DNA of 64,000 nt from Amylostereum areolatum (taxonomy: Eukaryota; Basidiomycota; Agaricomycetes; Russulales; Stereaceae), in NCBI GenBank assembly GCA_012932865.1, contig SAXG01000002.1, positions 1-64,000 on the forward strand. The letters are read 5' to 3'. Positions 42,523-53,485 of the stretch are shown in pieces (position 1 is the stretch's first letter; every line of letters starts with the position of its first letter). The notes beneath the pieces are model-generated. The model saw nothing but the letters and a program-made list of their open reading frames with translations, had not been told where the DNA came from and searched no databases. The position numbers and the translations under genes are program-made.

Positions 42523-43269
42523 ACCATGCAATGTCCTCAGACTAGTCATATCTAGTCTACTGTAAGTCTGTACACCCTTACTGTAATCAATTTGTATACC
42601 ATGTTATTCTAATTCAACCGGCTCGCGCTCATAGTGAGTCGGCGGCGCCGACTCGCAGGTCGGCCTGTCACCAATCCACTGTCGATGCCATCGGATGCCC
42701 CGACCCATCTGCGATGGAACCGCTGTACAACTCGCGAGTTGTCAACTCGTTTATGACGAGTCGGCCTCGAGCTGCTTACCTAACTCGACTCGAGTTTCAA
42801 CCCACCCCACCTCGCGGCAACACTAGATGCAGGAATGCCCACCAAACCGATGCCGGCAACTTCCGCGACGAGGAGGTAGGGACGCTTGATCCGCACGTGC
42901 CTTCTCCTTCCATATTCGGTCGAACTTTGGCACTCCGCCTTGAGCGCTAAGGCCTATCGTATTCACGAACGAAACTCCGTGCCGCCGTCCAACGCTTCCC
43001 CAACGCCCCTGAGTCCTACGCCCTTTGTGAGTGTCATCGTTGCGATATGGGCCACCTGTGACGCTGCCAGAAGCTTGTTCGAGCGAAATCGGCCTTGTGG
43101 AAGCGGTTGGATGCCCGTTTTCGGTATGGATGACGCTGACCCTCTTCCTCCTTACCAGATCGGTTTCAGTGCGACTTCCAGTTGCAGTGCGTGCTTCACA
43201 CCGTCCGCTTGGTACTTATACTGACCAGTTTTGACCAGCTACCGTCCCCAAAACTTCTACTCGCCCACC
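42523..43269. other. intergenic, RPS10 upstream region
   Basis: Contains short GC palindromes (GTCGGCGGCGCCGAC at 42639-42653; ACTCGCGAGTTGTCAACTCG at 42728-42747). The RPS10 promoter must be at the right end. No gene recognised. Confidence 0.4.
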
Positions 43270-43831
43270 ATGATCATTTCCAAGGAGAACAGGCGTGTCA
43301 TTTACGAGAACCTCTTCAAAGGTGCGTTTGCGTCGCTTTTTCCTCCCCTTTCTCCTCTAATGTTGGTCCCCAGAGGGTGTGATGGTCGCCAAAAAGGACT
43401 TCAATGCGCCTAAACACGAGGAGCTCGAGGTCCCCAACCTTGAGGTTATCAAGGCTCTTCAATCCCTGACTTCCAAGGGCTACGTCAAGACCCAGTTCTC
43501 ATGGCAGTGGTACTACTATGTTCTCACTCCAGAGGGCGTCGAGTACCTCCGCGAGTGGTGCGTTTTCTATCATCTCTCGTCCTCGTTGAATCCCTCTGAA
43601 TCAGACCCCTCTTCTAGGCTTCACCTCCCCGCTGAGGTCGTCCCTGAGACGCACCGCAAGCCTGTTCGTGCGCGTCCCGCGCAGGTCCGCCAAGGTGGCG
43701 ACGGTCCTCGCGCCCCGAGAGGCGACCGCGACGACTACCGCCGGAGGGACGACGGTGGCAAGAAGGAGGGAGCCCCTGGGGAGTATAGGCCGCAGTTTGC
43801 TGGTGTCGGGCGGGGTGGTCCACGGGAATGA
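43270..43831 (+). CDS. RPS10: 40S ribosomal protein eS10 (RPS10)
   Basis: A small-subunit protein near the mRNA entry and beak region. Exon 1 codes [17 protein letters not shown]; the intron at 43322-43373 (52 bp) leads to [20 protein letters not shown], the winged-helix part with [20 protein letters not shown] and [17 protein letters not shown]. The intron at 43558-43617 (60 bp) leads to [15 protein letters not shown] and a basic Arg/Gly tail ([15 protein letters not shown]) ending GRGGPRE. About 150 aa, complete, frames intact. Confidence 0.96.
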
Positions 43832-44235
43832 TCGCCTTTTCATTGCTGGTTTATGCAGTGCGTTTTGGGGGACGAGTCAGCTTACCAGAGGAGGCGCTCG
43901 CATGTATGTACTCTCGTCGAAAATGTAGGGTGATGCTCGCATGACCCCGACTATGCCCATGCCGGTCCTTTCCTTTCTCTCGCTGGATTGTCCTCGAGGG
44001 TGCGATGAAAATGTGAGATATGTTAGTACTCACGCGACTTGACAGGATATCTGTAGCTGTCTTCAGGCTGAAAGTTCGCATTCATGTTTATTTTGCGAGG
44101 TACGGACAACTGCTATTCTACTGAAGACGAAGGCGTTGTGCGCGAATGTCACATCGGACGATGGCCGCAGAACCAAAGCTCAATGATACATGGTCGTTTG
44201 TTCAGGTCATATACACATCCGTCGACCGCGGACTA
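43832..44235. other. intergenic between eS10 and the GNAT-like relic
   Basis: About 400 bp between convergent transcription units. No gene recognised. A plus-strand frame at 44146-44385 is antisense to the GNAT-like exons and looks like a shadow. Confidence 0.4.
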
Positions 44236-44846
44236 TTACACCTCCAGCACCAACAAAAATTCGTGACCTTCAAGGAGGCTACCCAAAGGCCAGTTTCCCT
44301 TGTACCCCTTCAAGACGTCCGAAGGCTCATCGTGATGCACGCAGAATTCGGTGAAGAGGCCTGGATACGACCGATGCATCTATAGGGTTCTGCTCGAGAA
44401 GAGTGCCATGTCTTCGAGTAATCAATTGGGGTGGAATGAAGGATGGCGTTCGCATTCATTCTAATGAATTCCAGATCGACGTCCTGGATATTGTATCTGA
44501 AAATTGAGTGCTCAGACCTAATTGGTACGATCGAGAAGTAGAACGAACGGGCTAGCTTTACCAGGGTCATGCACACCGCCGGGTGCGAAGACACCGCTCC
44601 GAAGGCAATGTGGTGCGGCTGCCTGACGCGGTCATGCAGGAAGGTAGCAATGCCTCGTTGGCGGTATCTCTTGGTTACAACCAGCTGTGTCGCTCATTCA
44701 ATCGCGCCTTCGCAAGGAAATGAGAGGTAGATCGTCGACGAAAAGGAGAACATACCTACCAAAGTCCCACATTGCGTAAACTGCGTGGCTAACGAGCTCT
44801 CGTCTAACATGGCACGTTGCAAGGATAGTGCGCCCGGAAAAACCCC
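44236..44846 (-). pseudogene. GNAT-like N-acetyltransferase gene, degenerate
   Basis: Read on the minus strand, three exon-like pieces line up. 44846-44760 codes ATCHVRRELVSHAVYAMWDF. 44684-44562 codes LVVTKRYRQRGIATFLHDRV and IAFGAVSSHPAVCMTL, where RQRGIA is the acetyl-CoA binding motif A (R/Q-x-x-G-x-A). 44483-44236 codes DVDLEFIRMNANAILHSTPI, then, after a frame change near 44375, TEFCVHHDEPSDVLKGYKGN and WPLGSLLEGHEFLLVLEV with a stop. Splice sites GTAGGT/CACAG and GTAAAG/CCAG join the pieces. Recognition as a fungal GNAT-like protein is from motif memory. The N-terminus is not found upstream and the last exon needs a frame shift, so it is probably a relic or carries consensus errors. 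Confidence 0.45.
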
Positions 44847-45460
44847 TGCGATTTCAGCTTGGATGTCATTTTAACCCTTGCACCTGGGGAAGAGTCTCGT
44901 CCAACGGGTAAGCGCAAGATAGTCGACGGTTACCAAAACGTGAACGCACTCAGCCAGATGTTCATTCACCTGGGTAGCCTTCGGACCCTACATGCTACAG
45001 TTTCGAGAGCAAAGAAGAGCGCAAGCTTTCAGTTGGTCCTGAGTAACTTCCGTACCCGGGGTCCAAAAAGGAGGGAAATCGAGCCATCGCAGCCGACATT
45101 GTGAACGGGAACTTCACCGTCCACGTTGTCGACTCGCCGACGGGCCCATCTCCCAGGAACTTCTCCTCGGACCTCTTCCCTGGGGTCATTTGGATGATTT
45201 GGTCCCGGGCCTTTCATCGGACCTTGTAGGGTTACAAAATCACATAGTTTCATACCTACACAGTCTGTATCCATTGGGTACGCGTCGTCGTCAGAGAGCC
45301 CATCCTCCGCGTCATCGCTAGCAACTTTCTGTGTCGTTGTATGCCCTCGCATTTCCTTCACAGCTTTATCTATGTCAGCTTCCCTACCTAGCGGTCAAGG
45401 GAAACGTTCTGGGTCTGCAAGTGAGCTTGTAGTTTGAACCGTAACAAGTACTATGCGCAT
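44847..45460. other. unassigned DNA, possible 5' part of the GNAT-like gene
   Basis: Minus-strand frames (45361-45029, including VASDDAEDGLSDDDAYPMDT) may be coding, but I cannot join them to a known protein. Confidence 0.3.
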
Positions 45461-47231
45461 CTAAACAACACCCTTCTGTCTGAGTTGAGAGATCGTCTCG
45501 GCCTCGTAGCCTAATTCTTCAAGTATCTATGACTAAGCAGTTAGGCGTTGTTATTTCGCAAAAAGTCTACACTCCACCCATACCTCAGATGTGTGCTGTG
45601 ATAGCCAAGGAGGTGGTCGGCTGATGGGCATCTTCTTTCCATTGTAGGTTACAGCAGGGGCAACCATCTTAATAGTCCCGGCTCGTGGATGCTATTATGG
45701 ATCAGCTAAGGACTTGATGATGTATGCATTACCTATCTGGAGGACGTACGTCAACATCAACTGTGACACCGCGGGCTTTTGCTTGAGGGTGTTCGAAGGT
45801 TTGTTGGATGTTGTTGATAGGTCCAAAAGGTATCCTATTTTCTCTTTAACCATGACCGTGAAACAACAGAAGTAGCCACTTACCCGAGACCCTTGAAGAT
45901 ATTGAGCCAATGATCCCGAGTCTCCTTCATCAAGGTATCCGAAATAATCTGAATCAACTCCTCCCGGTGTGCAACACGGGCAGAAGTTGTTGCAGAAGCG
46001 CTGGTCCGTCGGCGAGTTCAGGCTTTCCAAGGACGTTGGTTGCAAAGGAGTTTAAACTGCAAGAACATTGACCGTGTTTCCGACGGAAGTTATACGAAAC
46101 GTCCGCACCTGTCTCTCGTTACCCGCCCCAATCATGAGAAAGCCGTCCTTGCAAGGAAAGACCTGATAGGGAACGATCGATGGGTGAGAAGTCCCATGCC
46201 TTCCGGTTTCACTGCCCGCAATCAAGTAACTTGAAGCAATGTTGGCCAAACCCGCAATCTGCGAACAATGCATCGACGTCAGGAGGACGAGCGAGTTATC
46301 ACAGGCACAGTACTCACCTGTGATTCAAATAAGTTACAGTCAATCCACGCGCCGCGTCCGGTCTGTTGTCTAGAGATGAGAGCGGCCATGATCGCACCGT
46401 GGGTGTACAAGCCCGTTGCAACGTCGGTGACAGCAACGCCAACCTTTGACGGTGGACGGTCGGGTTCTCCAGTTCTGTATGATGGTATTAAGTTACACCG
46501 AAACGCGAGCAAGAAAGATGAACGCTTACATGTGCATGAGACCCGCCTCCGCCTCAATGACAACGTCATATCCCGCCGCCTCTCGGTAAGGACCCGTCTG
46601 CCCGTAGCCTGAATCGTGTTACCCACAGCTTGTAGGCGTACGAAGTCACAACATACCAGAGATAGACGCATATATGATCTTGTCGTTGATCTTTCTGGCA
46701 TCCTCGTAACCGAGACCCATGGTCGCGAGTTTCCCGGGGATGTAATTCTCGACCAAGACGTCGGCGGTGCGCAGGAGCCTGTGGATAATTTCGAGCCCCT
46801 CCGGCTTCTTGAAGTTCACTGTGATCGACCGTTTGTTACGGTTGGCGGCGAGGAAGTAAGCGGACTCGGGAGGAAGATGGGAGGTCTCTGGCGGGGCGTC
46901 AGGCGACACGGGGGCCCCGGGTGGAACCCAAGAGCCTAAGCTAGGCGTCAGACACCGCTCAGAAAGAAAAGGGTGAGCACACACGAGTATCATCTCCACG
47001 AGAAACCTCCTCGACCTTGATAACGTCGGCGCCGAGGTCTGCGAGCAGCATGGTTGCAGTTGGACCGGCCAACACACGAGTGAGATCGAGGATGCGTATA
47101 CCACGCAGTGGAGGAGGCATTCCCGAGGGTTCGTCGGAGGCGGGTTTAGGAAAAGTCTGATAGCATCTTGACCAAAGGCGAGAGGAGACAGAGACGCGTC
47201 GTGCGCGGCAAACGCGAACTTGAAGGAGCAT
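45461..47231 (-). CDS. family III CoA-transferase, SUGCT-like (succinyl-CoA:glutarate CoA-transferase)
   Basis: Moves CoA between dicarboxylic acids, expected in mitochondria. Start [20 protein letters not shown] at 47231, an Arg/Ser-rich stretch without acidic residues that fits a mitochondrial presequence. Then [77 protein letters not shown] and the catalytic Asp in [17 protein letters not shown]. Further exons give [72 protein letters not shown], then [26 protein letters not shown] and the end LRQKGVV. About eight introns. The whole length matches animal SUGCT. Near the HREELIQ exon one junction (46010-46035) is unclear. Its 5' end faces a membrane-protein gene across 252 bp. Confidence 0.88.
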
Positions 47232-47483
47232 GCCGATGTCGATGTCGACGATGCGGGGAAACGCTGATAGACCCTAACCCTAAAGCCCGCGTCACCTTCC
47301 CAATCCGGATTTCCCACGGCGGCTGTAGCGTATCGTCCGACCTTGCCGCTCTCTCAAGAGAGACTCTCTTCGCCATTCGTTCCGGTCGTGAGCGTGAACG
47401 TCCACTCGCTTTCCCCCGCCCATCGTCCTGGCAGCGAGCAAGGAATACACCACAAGCATTCACTTCTAACGATCCACGACATC
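47232..47483. promoter_or_regulatory. 252-bp bidirectional promoter with telobox
   Basis: Shared by the CoA-transferase (-) and the membrane-protein gene (+). A CCCTAACCCTAAA motif lies at 47272-47284, about 40 bp from the CoA-transferase start. No TATA box seen. Confidence 0.5.
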
Positions 47484-49363
47484 ATGGCTTCCGACTCGGT
47501 CACCCTCTCCGATATGCTACCGTCCACTTCCTTGGCCCTCGCTTACAGTCTCCCTCTCCTTTTGATATCCCTCCTGCTCGCCTTTGCGGGATCCTTCCTC
47601 ACCTTGGAACGCACACGCGCATTTGCGCCCCAGAGGGATGCGTTTCAACTGCCTGGGACCAAGAAGAGGAAGCTGCCGCGATTTTACCTCGAGGGCGGAG
47701 TGGGAGGTCTGGCATCAGGATACGCGTTTGGACGTACGTTCATCTCCTAACACCGCGCTTCCTCCTCTTATTCTGGCTTCCAGTGCACCTCTCGACCCTC
47801 CTTTCCCTCTTGATTCCAAACGTCACGACTTCCGCCGCCCTCAGCTCAAAAGCCTTTGTTGCCGTCTGGATTTTGTCTTGCCTTCCGACTGCCATCCTTG
47901 CTGGTCGTTTCAAGTATGCAGCGCTTGCTCTTATCGGGATCACCGGCGGGTATGTTCCCTATATCTCTTTCCACGTTATCTCGTCTTGTTTTAACTTACC
48001 TTCGTAGAACTTCATTGTCGCTCTCGCTCTCCATTGCCCTCCACCCCTCGCTTCTCACCCGCCGCGTCTTTTTTGCTCTCTTCGTCCCCATTTTCCTGCT
48101 CTTTTCCGTCCTTCCCATCGCACGGACGCAGCAGGCCACCGTCCGTCTCGCCGCCGCCGCAACCGGCACATTCGGGTTTATCGTGTCCGTCGCCATCTTA
48201 GCCCACGTCCCAGCCTGGGCGAATGTTTGGGAGCGATTGTGGGTCTCAGATGGCGCGAGCTGGGGTACAAGTAAAGAGCACGGTTTAACGGCCGGGTTTT
48301 TCCTCGTCCTCATCCTAGGATGCGCTTCGGACTGGGCGTTCAAGCGGTATTTCGGTGGTAACCCAGACCAGGTGAGGTCCTCAGACGCATTTGACAGTAC
48401 GAAAACGCTAATTTATGCCTGAAGAAATGGGATTCTTACCTCGCAGAGTACACGACGTCACTCCCCCATTCCAACGACCGCGCCGGAACCTTTAGGCCGG
48501 ATACTTCCACCTTGTGGGATCGTTTGTTGCACCCCTTCGGGCCCAAGAAAGCACCTCCTTTCGAGCCGGTGTATCCCCTCATCAGCGACGTCAAGTATCC
48601 TACTGCCCCATCTCCCCACCCTTCCATGGACGAGAAGCACCCCTTCGACAATCGTCCCAGACTTCTGCGCAAGGAAAGCGAGCGCCCTCTTGCTCGTCTG
48701 CGTGCCCTCGCTCGCGCCGAAAATGGCCACAAGGGGCGCGAAACCGTCAAGTTCCAACCGCTGCGCGAAAGCGTTAGCGACGAGTCAGACGATGACGACG
48801 ATCCTATCAAGCCGATATCCTTCCCCCCTCGCCCGCTCAACAGACGATCGTCCACCCACACCAGCACCTCCAAGACGCTCACGAACGGGTCCGTCGACCG
48901 CTCGTTTGATCTGGCGAAAGAGACGGCACGCTTGTCGGACGCCAAACGGAATGCCGTAGGCGAGAACGAAGACGCCGCGCCTGAATACTCGGACTACGAG
49001 GAGGATGTCACATCCCTCAAGTCCAAGAATCGCGACGAGCCAGGCTGGCTGCCCCCCTTTCTCGCACAGCACCAGGCGTCCTCCACAGAGGCCACTCTCG
49101 CACCTCCAGGCACTGTTCCTTTGACGCCCTCTCTCATACATGCCATCGACCGTATAAACTCTGCCCAAGCTAAGGCATACGGACCCTTGGCCGAAGTCGG
49201 GCAGAGGGAGGGTATGCCAATCCCTTCGGTAGAGTCTCCCGCGTTTGGCGGCTCGAAACCTGCGCTGCGACATGGCGATCCAAATCCAGCTAAAGGCGAA
49301 CAGTGGGATTCATTCTGGAAGGATGTCACAGACAAGGCGGTCGGTGGTGTCCAGAGGCGATAG
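47484..49363 (+). CDS. multi-pass membrane protein of the TMEM198/DUF4203 type
   Basis: Start MASDSVTLSDMLPSTSLALA. About seven hydrophobic helices lie in the first half: LALAYSLPLLLISLLLAFAG, LEGGVGGLASGYAFG, LSTLLSLLIPNV, AFVAVWILSCLPTAILAG, YAALALIGITGG/TSLSLSLSI, VFFALFVPIFLLFSVLPIA and FGFIVSVAILAHVPAW, plus GFFLVLILGCASDWAF. Introns at about 47732-47784, 47950-48007 and 48372-48425. The second half is a long hydrophilic tail with an acidic patch (SDESDDDDDPIKPISF, about 48780) and ends SFWKDVTDKAVGGVQRR. The fold matches the DUF4203 (TM7S3/TM198-like) domain widespread in fungi. Its cellular role is not known. Frames intact. Confidence 0.75.
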
Positions 49364-49761
49364 CTGCCTCTGGGTTCTTTTTCATATTTATTATTTTCGG
49401 TCTACCTTGTCATGATGATACGACCTTTACGACGCGCTACGACCCTTCACGCTAATGACCCTGTTGTGTTTCTAGTTACTTATGTGCTAATACATATTAT
49501 TGTCTTCCACTTTATCCCAGTGGGCGAAATTTCAAAGAACGTTGTCCAAAAGTACTCCGAACGGCTGGGCCATCGCTGATTGGGATACGCCCTTGGATAT
49601 GATCGCAGGTACGTGCTTCGACAATAAAGAGCCTCGACTTGGGTACTAACTTATGGACCAAACCAACAGGAGAACCAGCAACCGACTTTCTTCAGCGACG
49701 TCAAACGAGGTTTACATACATGTTATAGGATCCACATGGAGTTATACATGATTAAGTACAA
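49364..49761. other. intergenic between convergent genes
   Basis: About 400 bp holding the 3' UTRs of the membrane-protein and epoxide hydrolase genes. AT-rich. No gene. Confidence 0.5.
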
Positions 49762-51323
49762 CTAATACCCAGTCTTTCCGGGAACAACGCCGAAGGCGGG
49801 CCCACCTTTCCCGAACATCTTCCTAACGTCGCCCACTAATGCATCAGGCTGCTCATGTGCGGCGAAATGGCCTCCGCGTGCGTGTCTCTCCTCAAAAACA
49901 ACCGTCCCAAGCGTTGCCACCCACCTGAAAAGGATGATAAACTTTCATACGAACAAAAAGGCGCAACGAAACTTACGATTTTGGAAGATAGATCAGCTCC
50001 TTGGGGAAGAATGACATGCCGAGCGGGACTGTGGGCTTCAATGCAACAAGCTTGCGGAAGGCGACGCGGATTCTCGTAGTAAATGCGGAGGGAGGCAGCA
50101 GGGCCAGCGCGCGAAAACCAATAGATGGATATCCACGTCAGAACTGAAAACGAGCCGTCAGTTATCATCACGCTCGTAAGGTTGCGATCAATGTACCTTC
50201 ATCGTCATCCCATTCATAGTTATCTGTCCAGTTCACGAGTTTCTCGTAAATCCACGCGAGGAGACCAACGGGAGAATCCGCCAGCGAATAGCCGAGGGTC
50301 TGAGGCTGCGTGGACTGCTCTAGGGAGTAGCCAGATCCCGTTTCTCGAAACCATTTCCTGCGTGCGAGCCCCGCCTTCTCTTCCTCCGTGTAAGGCGTTA
50401 GCATATGGCGAATGTACTGAAGCGGTTGCGCCGTGAAAGTAGGAGGTCCAGGAGCCCTGAAAAAATTGTATTAGGAGGAATGCCATGGAGAATAGTACGA
50501 CGCACATTGGCATGTTCGTGTGCCATGCTTTGACATGCTTGGGACCGTATAGGCTGGCGGCTGTGCGAGTGATCTTTGAATACGCCTACTCAATATGGGA
50601 CTTTGGTAAAAACAACAACGCGCACCGTGTGTCCCCAATCTCCTCCCTGTGTAACGTATTCTGGGTAGCCCAAGGCTTGCATAAGCTTGTGGCCAATCTA
50701 TTCCACGGCGAGTGTAAGTTAAAGCCTGATAGCACTAAGTATATCGTCATCCACACCTCCGCGAATTGGATGGGGCTGAATCCCTTCTTCCGCGGCGCCT
50801 CCGAAAATCCATATCCGGGTAAGCCAAGGGCGACGACGGTGAAGCTAGGATGATCGGGAGTGGAGGAAGTAAGGAGGGGCAGTATCTTCTTCACTTCGAT
50901 GAAGCTCCCAGGCCCTAGTAGGAAGCCGTTCACAGGTGTACGACTATGACAAGAAGAGGGTGACGTACATCCGTGGACAAAAAGCAAGGGAATCGCGTCG
51001 ACGGCATCGCCCTTCTTGTGGACGTAGTGAACGTTGAGGGTACCGAAGCCCTCGACGTCGATGTCGCGAGTGAACTGAGGGAGGGTGTCGTTGAGCTCCT
51101 TTTCAGCGGCGCGCCAGTCATAGCCATCCTTCCAACGGGCGACGAGACGCTTAACGTCTGCAAGAGGGACGCCGTAGTCCCACCCAGCATCCTCGAGCTC
51201 GTCAGGGAACTCGGCCTCTGCAAGCTTGCGCTTGAGTGCCGCGATTTTGTCATCTGCGATGGAAATCGTGAAGGGGGTTTCAGAGGGCATAGGTGGGCTC
51301 TGCGGGAGAAGATTGGATGACAT
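49762..51323 (-). CDS. epoxide hydrolase (alpha/beta hydrolase with EHN domain), copy 1
   Basis: Opens epoxides to diols. Start [20 protein letters not shown] (51323; MPSETPF at 51287 is an alternative). The N-terminal EHN region has [40 protein letters not shown] and [20 protein letters not shown]. Splicing at about 50883-50970 makes the oxyanion-hole HGWPGSF. The nucleophile Asp is in TQGGDWGHT (about 50640), then [37 protein letters not shown] and [12 protein letters not shown]. The catalytic His is in [13 protein letters not shown], and the end is GVVPGKTGY. Near 50066 one extra base breaks the frame between YYEN and the exon that should read [16 protein letters not shown]; the splice sites around it look normal. 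It may be a consensus error. The first 215 bp of the EHN part are identical to copy 2. Confidence 0.82.
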
Positions 51324-51823
51324 GGTGGTTGGAAGAAGGTCCTTTCATAAGTTACCCGTGGGTCAATATAGTTGATGCATAACAAGGATTTCACGCGGTC
51401 GACGGTCAACCGAGGTAACTTCTTCTAGGTTCTCTGACAATTCTCATGACGTCGCGTTCAAACCGCCATCACGTGGCCACCAGGCCGATTACAGCTCACG
51501 GCGTTGCAGCGTTACAAATCGTGGAGATACGTAGGAAGTCGTATTTATCATGGCTCTACGGCCCTTTTCTCCATGCGCAAATTAGATCCTAGTGTGAAGA
51601 TCTGTGTACCAGAGTCGCGTACTTGCCCACTTGAAGGAATCGTCACGAGACCGCGAGTCACCACGTTCATCTGAATTGATATTAGAGCACTGGCCTGCAC
51701 TGGCATCAGTGAATCACCAAGGCGTCGATGCATCATCTTCTACTAAATTTCACCTAAATTTCCCCGCGAGAGACCCGAAAGACACCCGAAGTGCAAGGCC
51801 TATCATGACGGGCCACGACGGAC
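51324..51823. promoter_or_regulatory. 500 bp between head-to-head epoxide hydrolase copies
   Basis: The two copies start on opposite sides of this stretch. It has no coding region. The word GCGTTACAAATCGTGGAG at 51509-51526 resembles the GCGTCACAAATCGT word of the minisatellite flanks at 38.6 and 39.6 kb. Confidence 0.4.
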
Positions 51824-53337
51824 ATGGCTTCCTTCCTAACAACGATGTCCACCGAATCACCCTTCATGATATCCATCCCCGACGTCAAAATCACCGCACT
51901 CAAGCGCAAACTTGCTGAGGCCGAGTTCCCTGACGAGCTCGAGGATGCTGGGTGGGACTACGGCGTCCCTCTTGCAGACGTTAAGCGTCTCGTCGCCCGT
52001 TGGAAGGATGGCTATGACTGGCGCGCCGCTGAAAAGGAGCTCAACGACACCCTCCCTCAGTTCACTCGCGACATCGACGTCGAGGGCTTCGGTACCCTCA
52101 ACGTTCACTACGTCCACAAGAAGGGCGATGCCGTCCGACGCGATTCCCTTGCTTTTTGTCCACGGATGTACGTCGCCCTCTTCTTGCCATCATCGTACAC
52201 CTGTTAACGGTTTCCTACTAGGGCCTGGGAGTTTTATCGAAGTGAAGAAGATACTGCCCCTCCTTACTTCCTCCACTCCCGACCATCCCAGCTTCACCGT
52301 CGTTGCTCTCGGCCTACCTGGATTCGGCTTCTCGGAGGCGCCGCGAACGAAGGGGTTTAACCCCATACAGTTTGCGGAAGTAGGTTGCGGCCCTTGGAAA
52401 CGCTCATTCGATTCTTAACTAGTCGCCCAGGTCGGCCATAAGCTCATGCTAGCTTTGGGCTATTCCGAATACGTCACGCAAGGAGGGGATTGGGGCTATA
52501 GGGTATAAGCCTCCAGATATGATGTTTATCTTAACGCGCTACATCCTCGTCGTGTAGATCACACGAATCATTGCAAGCCTCTATGGACCGAAGCACGCCA
52601 AAGCATGGCATACGAATTATCCTGTGTAGGACCCACGACGTCGCCCTTTTACTTCTTTCTCTAACGTGAACCTCTGGTCATAGAGCGTCGCCTCCTGGTT
52701 TTCTCGACCACCCCAAAGAATATCTAACGCATCTTTTCTCAAGATATACAAAAAAAGAAACGGCCGGGTTCGCGCGCACGCAATGGTTCCAGGACGTTGG
52801 GCGAGGATACCTAGTAGAGCAATCAACACAACCGCAGACGCTTGGGTACGGTATCACTGACTCGCCTGTTGGACTTCTAGCCTGGATAACCGTTGACTGT
52901 TAGTCGGTGAAACGGCAGCTGAAAGGGGCGTCGCTTACTTCCAGTATTGACATGGATCTCCATATACTGGTTCTCTCGGGCGGGCCCCGCTGCCTCTTTG
53001 CGGATTTATTATGAGAACCGTCTCGCGTTTTCAAAACAAGCAGCGCTCAGGCCGACCGTCCCTCTCGGCGTCTCACACTACCCCAAGGAGCTCCGAGTCG
53101 TTCCGAAAATGTACGTCTGTTTGGGTTTTATATCGACTGGATTCTCAACGTTCCGCAATTGCGACGCGAAGCTGGGCGTGCACCATCGGAAATGTGGTAT
53201 ATCAAGGCGAGCATGATCATGGCGGACATTTCGCCGCGCATGAACAACCGGAGAGTTTGGTCGAAGACTTGAGAGAGATGTACCGCAAGGGAGGACCTAC
53301 GTTTGCGGTCGTTCCAGGAAAAACAGGCTATAATTGA
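51824..53337 (+). pseudogene. epoxide hydrolase copy 2, broken
   Basis: An inverted copy of the neighbouring gene, starting near MSTESPFMISIPDVKITALK (51845). From 51916 to 52136 it is identical to copy 1. At 52136 an extra C puts KKGDAV out of frame before the oxyanion-hole exon. Later exons are recognisable: [53 protein letters not shown] with the nucleophile Asp, [54 protein letters not shown], then a jump: the segment for [15 protein letters not shown] of copy 1 is absent near 52880-52945. Then [37 protein letters not shown] and [20 protein letters not shown] with the catalytic His, ending PGKTGYN. Two independent lesions make it a probable pseudogene. Downstream exons differ from copy 1 at many positions. 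Confidence 0.8.
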
Positions 53338-53485
53338 TGGTTACATAAGATAAGAGTACCCGTCTATTCGTACAACCATGTGAACATGCTTCTTGACTGG
53401 ATTCCCGACTCCCACTCATACAAGTACATGTAGATAACGAAGAAGACTGACATCCCATGTGTACATGTGGGAGGCCCTCACTCGA

